This document shows positions 1 to 8,108 of a stretch of DNA of 64,000 nt, piece by piece. The position numbers were made by a program, and so were the translations under genes. The DNA is from Streptomyces asoensis (GTDB taxonomy: Bacteria; Actinomycetota; Actinomycetes; Streptomycetales; Streptomycetaceae), in assembly GCF_016860545.1 (NCBI RefSeq), contig NZ_BNEB01000005.1, positions 2,480,001-2,544,000 on the forward strand, given 5' to 3'. Positions within the stretch are counted from its first letter, which is position 1. Every line of letters starts with the position of its first letter. Under the pieces are notes generated by a model. That model saw only the letters and a list, made by a program, of their open reading frames with translations, was not told the origin of the DNA and did no database searches.

Positions 1-1
1 C

Positions 2-2902
2 GCGGAGGAGCTGCTGGTGGAGGCCGAGCGGCTCGGCATCCCGCTCGCGGTGATCGAGGCGCTCGGGCACCAGCTGAAGGTCTACAACTACAGCTCCGAG
101 AAAGCGAAGATGTTCGTCCCGTTCGCGCGGCTGCTGCGCCTGTGGGACGAGCGGCCCGAGGACTTCGACGCGTACGAGACGCACGCCCTGCACTGGGTCT
201 TCAAGTGGGTGTCGGCGGGCATGCTCGACCAGCCGCACGTGCCGCTGGCGTCGGTGGAGAAGTGGCTCGGCGAGATGGAGCACCGCTACCGGCTCGCCGG
301 TCACTCCGCGCGGGCGGTGCGCAGCGCCGAGTTCAGCGTGGCCGCCCACGTGGGCGACATGGAACGGGCCGAACGGGCCTTCACCGCCTGGCTGGCCGCG
401 GACCGGGACACCATGGCCGACTGTCACGCGTGCGAGCTGCGCGGGCAGGGCTGGTGGCACGCGGAGCGGGGCCGGGACGAGGAGGCGCTCGACCTGTGGG
501 CGCCCGTGCTGGAGGGCGAGTACACGTGCGCGCACGAGCCGCACGCCGTGCTCGCCTCGTCGCTCCTTCCGCTGCTGCGGCTGAACCGCGTGGACGAGGC
601 CCGCGCCCACCATCTGCGGGGTTTCCGTCTGGTGCGGTCCATGGAGAGCATGCGGGGCGCCTACGCCGACCATGTCGAGTTCTGCGCACTCACCGGCAAC
701 GAGGCGCGGGGGCTGGAGCTGCTGGCGGAGCGGCCCGCCTACTTCACCGACGACGGGCACCCGCAGAGCAGGCTGGACTTCCTCAACGTCGTGGTGCTGC
801 TCATGGACCGTCTGTCGGAGCTCGGTCACGCCGGTCAGCGGGTGCCCGGTCCGGCCGGGCGGGAGTGGACGGCCGCGGAGCTCGGCGCGCACGCGCGCGC
901 CGAGGCCCTCGCGCTGGCCGCGCTCTTCGACGAGCGCAACGGCACCTCGTACGTCAGCGAGCGGGCCCGCGCGCGGATGTCCCGGCGGCCCCTGGTGGAG
1001 CGGCTGCCCCTGGGGGTACGGGCGGCCCGCCCCGCCTCCGCCGCGGCCGCGAAGGCGCCCGGGGCTCCGGCACCGGTAGCGCGCGGCGGTGAACCCGGTC
1101 TGGCGGACCTGCTCGCGGAGGCCCGGCGGCTCTCCGACACCCTCCAGCCGCACGCCGTCGAGGCATGGGCGCGCGTGGCGCTGCTGGCCGAGGAGGCGGA
1201 GGGCGACGAGCTGGAGCCGCGGGACCTCGCGGAGATCGCGGACCACGAGGCGATCGGCCTCGGCCCCGAGGGCGCGGAGGCGTTCGCGCGGGCGGCGGAG
1301 CTGTACGAACGGGCGGGCGACCCCGGCGAGGCCCTGGCCGCACGCGCGCGTGCGGCGTACGTCCGGGCACTGGGCGGCGAGGTCGACGAGGCGGTCGTGA
1401 CGGTCGCCGGCCTGTACGACCGGGTGCTCGCGCTGTACGCCGAGGGCGGTACGGAGGTGCCGCAGGCGGCGGGCGTGCTGATGGGACGGGCACGGATCCT
1501 GATGCGGCGCGTCCACGAGGCCGAGGGTGAGGTCGAGGAGACGGTCCTGACGGAGGCCGAGGCGGCCGTGGGCGAGCTGCTGGCGCTCGTGGACGGGCGG
1601 GCCGGCAACGACGTCCGGCTGGCCGCGCGGGTCGCCGAGGGACACGCGATGCTGGCCGAGCTGGCGACGCGCGCGGGGAAGCCGGAGGCGGGCGCGAAGC
1701 TGTTCGCGCGGGCCGCGGCGGAGTTCGTCGAGGCGGGTCTGCCGTGGTTCGCCGTGGAGTACGAGGCCCGGCTGGCCGCTGTCGCCCATCAGCTGGACGA
1801 CCTGCGGGAGACGGAGCGTGCCCTGCGCGCCGCCCTGGAGCACGGCGGACCGTACCTGGAGCCGATCGGGCGGGCCCAGCTGCATCTCCAGCTCGCCGAG
1901 GTCGTGGGGGGCCGCGGGCTGGCCGGTGAGGCCGCGGAACACGCGCTGGAGGCGGCGCACTGGGCGGACGAGGCGGGCGCGGGTCCCACGTTCGGCGCCT
2001 GGGCGCGCCACCAGCTCGGCGGGTTCCTGGTGCACCAGGGCCGCTGGGCCGAGGCGGCGGAGGTGCTGGAGTCCGCGCTCGCCGACCTGACCGCCGAGAC
2101 GCACGGCGACGGCGCGGTCGTCCAGACCCAGTGGTGGCTGGGCGACTGCCTGAGCGAGCTCGGCGAGCACCGGGACGCCGCCGAACGCCGGCTCCAGGCC
2201 GCCGAGATCGCCCGGCACTGGCCCGAGCAGCACGACCACGCGACCCTCGCGCACCTGGCCGCCGAGTCGCTCGGACACGCCGGCCTGAGCGCCGAGGCCG
2301 ACCGGTCCTACGCGCGCGCGGGCGAGCTGTGGCGCGAGCTCGGCAACGTCCACGGGCTCGTCCGGTCCCTGCGGGCCCGCGCGTGGCTGGCGCTGCGCAC
2401 CGAGGACGGGACGGACGCGGCACGCGCCCTGATGACGGGCGCCCTGGAGGAGTGCGCGGACGCGTTCGGCGCGGCGGACGACGACGAGGCCCGGCTGCGG
2501 CTCGTCGCCGAACTCGGGCACACGCACCGCCAGTTCGGGGACCTCCTGGCCCGTTCGGCGGCCGAGGACGCCGACGACGACTCGATCCGGGCCGCCCTGG
2601 ACGAGGCCCTCTCCCAGATGGCGGAGGCCGTCGCGGTGTTCGTCGCCCTGGGCGAGGACGCGCTGCACGCGCGGACCGGCGCGGAGCTGGCCGCGGGCTG
2701 GCTGGAGACCGACCTCGGTCGTCCGGGGCGGGCGGCGGCACGCGCGCGTGCGGTGCTGAGGGCGTACGCCGACGCGGACGCGGACGGCGACCCGGATCCC
2801 GACGCCGGGGACGAGGAGCGGGGGGAGGCGGAGACGGTGCGGGCCCGGCGGGCCGAGGCGGAGCAGCTGCTCCAGGCCACGGAGGAGCAGAAGGACCGCT
2901 GA
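2..2902 (+). CDS. TPR-repeat protein, 5' end outside window
   Basis: The frame is open to the left edge, so the true start lies upstream. The first possible start inside the window is a GTG at 17, which would give 961 aa. The protein is almost entirely alpha-helical, Ala/Glu/Leu/Arg-rich repeats with the spacing of tetratricopeptide helices, for example the segments around residues 110-135, 430-460 and 640-700. This suggests a cytosolic scaffold or regulatory protein. A Pro/Ala-rich linker near residues 345-370 separates two helical blocks. The C-terminus carries an acidic Asp-repeat stretch before a charged end. No signal peptide, catalytic motif or DNA-binding domain is visible in the part seen. 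It converges on the DAK2-like gene with a 42-nt gap. The missing N-terminus could hold an additional domain, so the function is unknown. Confidence 0.85.
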   Translation, partial: AEELLVEAERLGIPLAVIEALGHQLKVYNYSSEKAKMFVPFARLLRLWDERPEDFDAYETHALHWVFKWVSAGMLDQPHVPLASVEKWLGEMEHRYRLAGHSARAVRSAEFSVAAHVGDMERAERAFTAWLAADRDTMADCHACELRGQGWWHAERGRDEEALDLWAPVLEGEYTCAHEPHAVLASSLLPLLRLNRVDEARAHHLRGFRLVRSMESMRGAYADHVEFCALTGNEARGLELLAERPAYFTDDGHPQSRLDFLNVVVLLMDRLSELGHAGQRVPGPAGREWTAAELGAHARAEALALAALFDERNGTSYVSERARARMSRRPLVERLPLGVRAARPASAAAAKAPGAPAPVARGGEPGLADLLAEARRLSDTLQPHAVEAWARVALLAEEAEGDELEPRDLAEIADHEAIGLGPEGAEAFARAAELYERAGDPGEALAARARAAYVRALGGEVDEAVVTVAGLYDRVLALYAEGGTEVPQAAGVLMGRARILMRRVHEAEGEVEETVLTEAEAAVGELLALVDGRAGNDVRLAARVAEGHAMLAELATRAGKPEAGAKLFARAAAEFVEAGLPWFAVEYEARLAAVAHQLDDLRETERALRAALEHGGPYLEPIGRAQLHLQLAEVVGGRGLAGEAAEHALEAAHWADEAGAGPTFGAWARHQLGGFLVHQGRWAEAAEVLESALADLTAETHGDGAVVQTQWWLGDCLSELGEHRDAAERRLQAAEIARHWPEQHDHATLAHLAAESLGHAGLSAEADRSYARAGELWRELGNVHGLVRSLRARAWLALRTEDGTDAARALMTGALEECADAFGAADDDEARLRLVAELGHTHRQFGDLLARSAAEDADDDSIRAALDEALSQMAEAVAVFVALGEDALHARTGAELAAGWLETDLGRPGRAAARARAVLRAYADADADGDPDPDAGDEERGEAETVRARRAEAEQLLQATEEQKDR

Positions 2903-2944
2903 CGGCGCCGCGCGGTCCCTCCCGCCGCTCCGGGCGGCTCCTGG

Positions 2945-4672
2945 CTACTCGACGCCGATCAGCAGCAGCGCGCCCTGCCGTCCGCCTCGGTACACCACCG
3001 TGTCGACGGCGAGGTACGCCTCCCGCACCCGCGCCCGCAGGTGCTCGGCGACCCCCTCGGGGGCCTCGTCGCCGAGCACGAGGGTGACGAGCTCACCGCC
3101 CGCCGCCAGCATCCGGTTCAGGACCGTCTCGGCGGCGGTGGTGACGTCGGAGCCGATGACGGCCACGTCGCCGTCGATCAGCCCGAGGACGTCTCCGGCC
3201 TGGCAGATGCCGGACATGGTCCACGACTGGCGCTCGGCGACCGCGACCTCGGCGTACCGGGTGGCGCCGGCCGCCGAGGTCATGGCGACCACGTCCTCGT
3301 CGAAGCGCCGCCCGGGCTCGTGCACGGCGAGGGCCGCGATCCCCTGGACCGCCGAGCGGGTGGGGATCAGCGCCGCCCGGATGCCCTCGGTCCGCGCCTG
3401 CTCGGCCGCGGCGGCCGCGGTGTGCCGCAGATCGGCGTCGTTGGGCAGCAGCACGACCTCGCGCGCGTGGGCCCGTCGCACGGCCTCGACGAGCTCTCCG
3501 CTGGCGGGCGGCTCCCCGGGGCGCGCGAGCACGGTGGTCGCGCCCGCCTCGGCGTACAGCCCGGCCAGGCCCTCGCCCGGCACCACGGCGACGACCGCCC
3601 GCTGGACGCGTTCGCGCGGCGGACGCCCGCCCCCGCGCGTGTGGGCGTCGTCGAGGCCGAAGTGCGTGATCCTGATCCGGTAGGGCCGGCCCGCCTCGAC
3701 GCCCGCCTCCACGGCGGCGCCCGCGTCGTCCACGTGCACGTGGACGTTCCACAGGCCGTCGCCGCCGACCACGACCAGGGAGTCACCCAGGGCGTCAAGC
3801 CGCCGCCGCAGCCGCGCCACGGCCGTGTCCTCGGCCTCCAGGAGGTAGATCACCTCGAAGGCGGGGCCGCCCTCGCCGTCCGGCCCGTCGCCCCGGTCCT
3901 CCCCGGCCGCCGGGTCGGCGCAGGCCGGGTGCGTCACGACGTCGGCGGGCTCCACGCGCGCGCGTGCCGGGAACGGGGAGCCCGACAGCGCGGACAGCGC
4001 GGGCAGCTCCCCCGTGAACGTCTCCACCAGGGCCGCGAGGACCGCCACCAGCCCGCGGCCGCCCGCGTCCACCACCCCGGCGCGCTCCAGGACCGCCAGC
4101 TGCCCGGGGGTCGCGGCCAGCGCCGCGCACGCTCCTGCGTAGGCCGCCCGGGCGACCGTCCCGCAGTCGCCCCGGGCGCCCTGGGCCGCGTCGGCGGCGG
4201 CCGAGGCGACGGAGAGGACGGTGCCCTCGACGGGGTGCGCGACGGCCTGGCGGGCGGAGTCGGCCGCGTACCGCAGCGCCCGGGACAGCCCGTCCCCGTC
4301 GGTGTGCGGGGTCTCCCCGTCGGCGGAGAGCACCTGGGCCATGCCGCGCAGCAGCTGCGCGAGGATCGTCCCCGAGTTCCCGCGCGCCCCGATGAGCGCA
4401 CCGTGCGCCATCGCGCGTGCGGCGTCGGCGAGGGAGGGCTTGCGGGCGGGTCCTGCGCCGGACCCGGCCTCGTGCCCGGCGAACACCGCCTCGACGGCGG
4501 TGGCCGCCGACTCGACGGTCAGGTAGAGGTTGGTGCCGGTGTCCCCGTCGGCGACGGGGTAGACGTTGATCGCGTCTATCTCCTCGCGCGCCCGCCCCAG
4601 CGCCGTGAGGGCGAGGCCGCACCAGGTGCGCACCGCGAGAGCATCGAAGAATGTCTGCGGCACCTGCGCCAC
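2945..4672 (-). CDS. DAK2-domain (FakA/DhaL-like) kinase-family protein
   Basis: 575 aa. The N-terminal DhaL/DAK2 domain has the Mg-ATP binding motif DGDTGTN at residues 42-48, preceded by NVYPV. The C-terminal half resembles the DegV-like region of FakA, and the overall size fits FakA-type proteins (about 550 aa). In Firmicutes FakA phosphorylates fatty acids held by a FakB partner. No fakB gene is visible here, so the substrate is inferred only. I chose the GTG at 4672 because GAGGAGG sits 5 nt upstream. A second GTG at 4663 is an alternative start, and the much longer open frame upstream is not supported. Divergent from rpmB. In other Streptomyces, from memory, this gene lies just before recG. 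Confidence 0.88.
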   Translation of the reverse strand: MAQVPQTFFDALAVRTWCGLALTALGRAREEIDAINVYPVADGDTGTNLYLTVESAATAVEAVFAGHEAGSGAGPARKPSLADAARAMAHGALIGARGNSGTILAQLLRGMAQVLSADGETPHTDGDGLSRALRYAADSARQAVAHPVEGTVLSVASAAADAAQGARGDCGTVARAAYAGACAALAATPGQLAVLERAGVVDAGGRGLVAVLAALVETFTGELPALSALSGSPFPARARVEPADVVTHPACADPAAGEDRGDGPDGEGGPAFEVIYLLEAEDTAVARLRRRLDALGDSLVVVGGDGLWNVHVHVDDAGAAVEAGVEAGRPYRIRITHFGLDDAHTRGGGRPPRERVQRAVVAVVPGEGLAGLYAEAGATTVLARPGEPPASGELVEAVRRAHAREVVLLPNDADLRHTAAAAAEQARTEGIRAALIPTRSAVQGIAALAVHEPGRRFDEDVVAMTSAAGATRYAEVAVAERQSWTMSGICQAGDVLGLIDGDVAVIGSDVTTAAETVLNRMLAAGGELVTLVLGDEAPEGVAEHLRARVREAYLAVDTVVYRGGRQGALLLIGVE

Positions 4673-4803
4673 CTGCGCCTCCTCGGGCTGCTGGACTGGA
4701 CGCAGCGTAGACCCCGGGCCGGTGTCCGCAGGAAAGCGGGCCGGACCGGAGCGGACGGGGGCCGACCGGGGCGGGGGCCGGGCCCCTGAGCAGCCATGGT
4801 AGT

Positions 4804-4833
4804 TTCGTTGTACTGGCGCAGTCGTTGTATGCT
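4804..4833 (+). promoter_or_regulatory. Candidate rpmB promoter
   Basis: TTCGTT (4804-4809) and TATGCT (4828-4833) are separated by 18 bp, a plausible vegetative sigma promoter about 120 nt upstream of rpmB. It lies in an AT-richer island between divergent genes. Assigned by eye only. Confidence 0.45.
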
Positions 4834-4895
4834 GCTCCGGTTGCCCGATCCGCATCGGGCCATCCCCCTGGCACCGCCACTCAGATCCTAGATCC

Positions 4896-4917
4896 TGATC
4901 CCGGCATGCCGGGATCA
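4896..4917 (+). promoter_or_regulatory. 22-bp perfect palindrome in the rpmB leader
   Basis: TGATCCCGGCATGCCGGGATCA reads the same on both strands and ends 34 nt before the rpmB start. It is preceded by two direct GATCCT copies (about 4884-4895), and a 7-bp hairpin with arms at 4843-4849 and 4854-4860 lies further upstream. It could be an operator or an mRNA hairpin. There is no T-tract, so it is not an obvious terminator. Confidence 0.5.
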
Positions 4918-4951
4918 TCCGTAAGTGCATCTGAAGTCTTTGGAGTGACCC

Positions 4952-5137
4952 GTGGCTGCCAACTGCGACGTCTGTGGCAAGGGGCCGAGCTTCGGCAACA
5001 ACATCTCGCACTCGCACCGCCGTACGTCCCGTCGCTGGAACCCGAACATCCAGCGCGTCCGTACCGTGGTCGGCGGGACGCCGAAGCGCGTGAACGCTTG
5101 CACCTCGTGCATCAAGGCCGGCAAGGTCTCGCGCTGA
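4952..5137 (+). CDS. rpmB: Ribosomal protein bL28 (zinc-binding type)
   Basis: 61 aa, the usual length for bL28 of the large ribosomal subunit. It carries two CxxC pairs (C5/C8 and C50/C53), so this is the zinc-ribbon (C+) form. Streptomyces genomes usually also encode a C-minus paralogue that is induced on zinc starvation through Zur; that paralogue is not in this window. The GTG start follows GGAG with 8-nt spacing. The gene is monocistronic: a promoter-like region lies upstream and a hairpin downstream, and thiD converges on it. Confidence 0.97.
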   Translation: MAANCDVCGKGPSFGNNISHSHRRTSRRWNPNIQRVRTVVGGTPKRVNACTSCIKAGKVSR

Positions 5138-5216
5138 CGCACATCCTCCTGTTCTCGACTCCGTTCGAGCCGGGAGGAACCCCAACGTGCGCGGCCACTG
5201 CTGGTTCGCCGCATAG

Positions 5217-5245
5217 AGCCGGTCCATCTCGATGGGCCGGCTTTC
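5217..5245 (+). terminator. rpmB terminator
   Basis: AGCCGGTCCAT (5217-5227) pairs with ATGGGCCGGCT (5232-5242), one T-G pair, loop CTCG, then TTTCT. It lies between the convergent rpmB and thiD genes. Confidence 0.6.
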
Positions 5246-5300
5246 TGCTGTCCCCGGCTCCCCGCGCGAGGGCTTCGTGCCGCGCGTACCGCGGCCGGCG

Positions 5301-6116
5301 TCACGCCCCCGCCGCACCCCGGGTGAGGTCCCAGCCGTGGTCCACGGGGCCGATGCCGGTGCCGAGCGCGAAGCCGGCGGCGATCGCCCCGGTGACGTAG
5401 TCCTTCGCCGCCCGCACCGCCCGCGGCACGGAGTCCCCCTTCGCCAGGTGGGCCGCGATGGCCGAGGCGAGGGTGCAGCCCGTGCCGTGCGTGTGCCGGT
5501 TGTCGTGTCTCGGCGCCCGCAGCCAGTGCTCCTCGCGGCCGTCCGTGAGCAGGTCCACCGCATCGCCGGGGAGGTGGCCGCCCTTGATGAGCGCCCACCG
5601 CGGTCCGTACGTCAGCACGGCGGCCGCCGCGTCCCTCAGCTGCTCCTCCGACCCGACCCGCACCCCGGTCAGCCGGGCCACCTCGTCGAGGTTGGGGGTG
5701 GCGACGGTGGCGAGGGGCAGCAGAGCCGTCCGTACGGCGTCCAGCGCGGAGGCGGCGAGCAGCGGGTCCCCGTGCTTGGAGACCCCGACCGGGTCGACGA
5801 CGACGGGAGCGTCGGTGCCGGAGAGCAACTCCGCCACCGTCTCGACGAGTTCGGCGGAGGCGAGCATCCCGGTCTTCACCGCCCGGACCCCTATGTCGTC
5901 CACGACGCTGCGGTACTGGGCCCGCACCGCGTCCGCGGGCAGTTCCCAAGCCCCTTGCACGCCGAGGGAGTTCTGTGCGGTGATCGCCGTGACGACGCTC
6001 ATGCCGTGCACGCCGAGCGCGAGCATCGTCTTCAGGTCGGCCTGGATCCCGGCCCCGCCGCCGGAGTCCGAGCCGGCGACGGTGAGCACCCGCGGCGGGA
6101 CGCCGGGCGCGCTCAC
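5301..6116 (-). CDS. thiD: Hydroxymethylpyrimidine/phosphomethylpyrimidine kinase
   Basis: 271 aa, PfkB/ribokinase-like family, the normal ThiD length. The enzyme phosphorylates HMP and then HMP-P to HMP-PP for thiamine synthesis in the cytosol. The family signature TVAGSDSGGGAGIQAD is near residues 12-27, and the C-terminal ATP/anion-hole segment HGTGCTLASAIAAHLAKG is intact. The GTG start at 6116 overlaps the thiL stop as GTGA, so the two genes are translationally coupled in the order thiL-thiD. The ThiD product feeds thiamine phosphate synthesis, and ThiL completes thiamine pyrophosphate. Longer upstream frames run into thiL and are not real. Confidence 0.95.
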   Translation of the reverse strand: MSAPGVPPRVLTVAGSDSGGGAGIQADLKTMLALGVHGMSVVTAITAQNSLGVQGAWELPADAVRAQYRSVVDDIGVRAVKTGMLASAELVETVAELLSGTDAPVVVDPVGVSKHGDPLLAASALDAVRTALLPLATVATPNLDEVARLTGVRVGSEEQLRDAAAAVLTYGPRWALIKGGHLPGDAVDLLTDGREEHWLRAPRHDNRHTHGTGCTLASAIAAHLAKGDSVPRAVRAAKDYVTGAIAAGFALGTGIGPVDHGWDLTRGAAGA

Positions 6117-7078
6117 GACTCCAGGTCCCCGAAGTGGTCCCAGCCGCCCTTGCTGGTCCAGGGCGCCCCGTCGACCGTCACCTGGGGCAGCGCGGACGGG
6201 TTGAGGACCTCGCCGATCACCTTCCAGCGGGCGGGCAGCTTCACGTCCGGCGGGAAGGTCGCCACGATCGCGTGGTCCTCTCCCCCGGTCAGCACCCACT
6301 GGATGGGGTCGACGCCGACGGCCTGACCGATGTCGTTCATCTGCGTCGGGATGTCGATGGCCCCGGAACGGATGTCGATACGGACCTTGCTGGCCTCCGC
6401 GATGTGCCCGAGGTCGGCGATCAGCCCGTCGCTGACGTCGCACATCGCCGTCGCGCCGAGCCCGGCGGCCGCGGGGCCCGCGTGGTACGGCGGCTCGGGG
6501 CGGCGGTGGGCCTCGACGAAGGCGCGGGGCGAGCGGAAGCCCCGGGAGAGGACCGCGTACCCGGCGGCGGACCAGCCCAGCCAGCCGGTGACCGCCACGA
6601 GGTCGCCGGGCTGGGCGCCGCCGCGGGTGACCGGCTCCTGGTTGCGCAGATCGCCGAGCGCGGTGATCGACACCATGATCGTGTCACCCCGTACGACGTC
6701 ACCGCCGACCACCGAGGCACCGGCCACCTGGCACTCGTCGCGCAGGCCGTCCATCATCTCGGACGGCCAGGTCACCGGGAGTTCGGCAGGCACGACGAGA
6801 CCGAGCAGCAGGGCCGTCGGCACCGCGCCCATGGCGGCGATGTCGGCGAGGTTCTGCGCGGCGGCCTTGCGGCCGACGTCGTAGGCCGTGGACCAGTCGC
6901 GGCGGAAGTGCCGGCCCTCCAGCAGGATGTCGGTGCTGGCCACGACCCGGCGGTCGGGCGCGGCGACCACCGCGGCGTCATCGCCGGGGCCGACCCGGAC
7001 CGCGGGGGTGGTGGTGAGACGGGAGGTGAGCTCCCTGATGAGCCCGAACTCCCCGAGTTCACCAACAGTGCCCTTCAT
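6113..7078 (-). CDS. thiL: Thiamine-monophosphate kinase
   Basis: 321 aa, AIR-synthase/PurM-like ATP-grasp-independent kinase that converts thiamine monophosphate to thiamine pyrophosphate. The N-terminal GELGEFGLI start, VGPGDDAAVV (Mg/ATP aspartates, near residues 31-40), STDILLEGRHF and the MCDVSDGLIADLGHI motif are all present. ATG start at 7076-7078. It is first gene of a two-gene operon with thiD. The roughly 200-bp region upstream separates it from the divergent Lrp-like gene. I do not see an obvious TPP riboswitch there. Confidence 0.95.
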   Translation of the reverse strand: MKGTVGELGEFGLIRELTSRLTTTPAVRVGPGDDAAVVAAPDRRVVASTDILLEGRHFRRDWSTAYDVGRKAAAQNLADIAAMGAVPTALLLGLVVPAELPVTWPSEMMDGLRDECQVAGASVVGGDVVRGDTIMVSITALGDLRNQEPVTRGGAQPGDLVAVTGWLGWSAAGYAVLSRGFRSPRAFVEAHRRPEPPYHAGPAAAGLGATAMCDVSDGLIADLGHIAEASKVRIDIRSGAIDIPTQMNDIGQAVGVDPIQWVLTGGEDHAIVATFPPDVKLPARWKVIGEVLNPSALPQVTVDGAPWTSKGGWDHFGDLES

Positions 7079-7284
7079 TGTCCTTTCGCCCCTTCTGTAC
7101 CTGTCTGTGCCCGGTCGCGCGTAACCAGTGTCCTCGATACGGTCGAGTCAGCCGTCAACTTCGGTAGGGCCCGTACCCCGGCGCGCGGGTCGTGGTTCCC
7201 GCAGGTCTCCCCGCGAGGAGCGGCGACGCGATACCGTGGCGTTCCTTTTCCCCACATGATCCTCGTGGCCGCCCTGGAGGTTCC

Positions 7285-7518
7285 GTGGTACAGGCGTACA
7301 TCCTGATCCAGACGGAGGTCGGCAAGGCGTCGACCGTCGCCGAAGAGATCGGCAAAATCCCTGGCGTCGTCCAGGCCGAGGACGTGACGGGACCTTATGA
7401 CGTGATCGTGCGGGCCCAGGCCGACACGGTGGACGACCTCGGCCGCATGGTGGTCGCCAAGGTGCAGCAGGTGGACGGGATCACCCGCACCCTGACCTGT
7501 CCGGTCGTGCATCTGTAG
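7285..7518 (+). CDS. Stand-alone Lrp/AsnC effector-binding (RAM) domain protein
   Basis: 77 aa. The whole protein matches the C-terminal alpha-beta effector-binding domain of Lrp/AsnC regulators (start VVQAYILIQTEVGK, then GPYDVIVRAQ) and has no helix-turn-helix. Such single-domain proteins oligomerise and bind amino acids; a DNA-binding role is not expected without a partner. The GTG at 7285 follows TGGAGG with 4-nt spacing. Extending the frame upstream gives no recognisable domain. Divergent from thiL, and followed 20 nt later by the DUF3515 lipoprotein gene. Confidence 0.9.
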   Translation: MVQAYILIQTEVGKASTVAEEIGKIPGVVQAEDVTGPYDVIVRAQADTVDDLGRMVVAKVQQVDGITRTLTCPVVHL

Positions 7519-7538
7519 CCCCCGTCTACCCTTGGCCG

Positions 7539-8039
7539 GTGAACCTTTTCCGTCACCGGCCCGTCGGCCTGCCCGCGCTCGTCCTGCTGATCACGGTCGC
7601 GGGCTGCTCCTCAGCAGACGACAACGCGTCGGCGGCGGTTCCCAGTCCCGGCGCGAAAGCCGTGAAGCTGTGCCGGGACCTGGACAAGGTACTGCCGTCG
7701 AAGGTGGACGGTGAGAGCCGCCACGATCCCGAGCCCGCCTCCGCGCTCACCGCGGGCTGGGGAGGTCCGGAGATCATACTGCGCTGCGGTGTCACGCAGC
7801 CGCCGAAGATGATCGACCCCAAGGTCGCGGTGGGCTCCGACCCGGACGCGGTGGCCGGCGGGGTCGACGGCGTCGACTGGCTGATGGAGACGCGGGACGG
7901 CGGGGGCAACCGCTTCACCACGGCCAATCGCAGCGCCTACGTCGAGGTGACGGTGCCGGACGGCACGGACAGCTCCGGCGCCCTGATCGACCTGGCCCCC
8001 GCCATCAAGAAGGCGATCCCCGAGGGGATCGCCGACTAG
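7539..8039 (+). CDS. DUF3515-family lipoprotein
   Basis: 166 aa. The N-terminus is basic, followed by a short hydrophobic stretch and a lipobox VAGC with Cys23. This predicts a lipoprotein on the outer face of the membrane. The remainder has the DUF3515 pattern: an invariant-looking KLCRDLDKVLP segment, RCGVTQP, and a C-terminal DLAPAIKKAIPE helix. The molecular function of the family is unknown. GTG start at 7539; the Shine-Dalgarno sequence is weak. It may be co-transcribed with the upstream Lrp-like gene. It converges on ddl. Confidence 0.88.
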   Translation: MNLFRHRPVGLPALVLLITVAGCSSADDNASAAVPSPGAKAVKLCRDLDKVLPSKVDGESRHDPEPASALTAGWGGPEIILRCGVTQPPKMIDPKVAVGSDPDAVAGGVDGVDWLMETRDGGGNRFTTANRSAYVEVTVPDGTDSSGALIDLAPAIKKAIPEGIAD

Positions 8040-8108
8040 ACCGTCCGTCCGGACCGGTCCCCCACCGACTCCGGACCGCCCGCACCCGGACCGGCGAGGA
8101 CCCGCGGT

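Noticed and set aside
954..2741. Long minus-strand open frame opposite the TPR gene
   Set aside because: Arg/Pro-rich mirror of GC-biased codons with no domain; the plus-strand TPR frame has the proper third-position bias.
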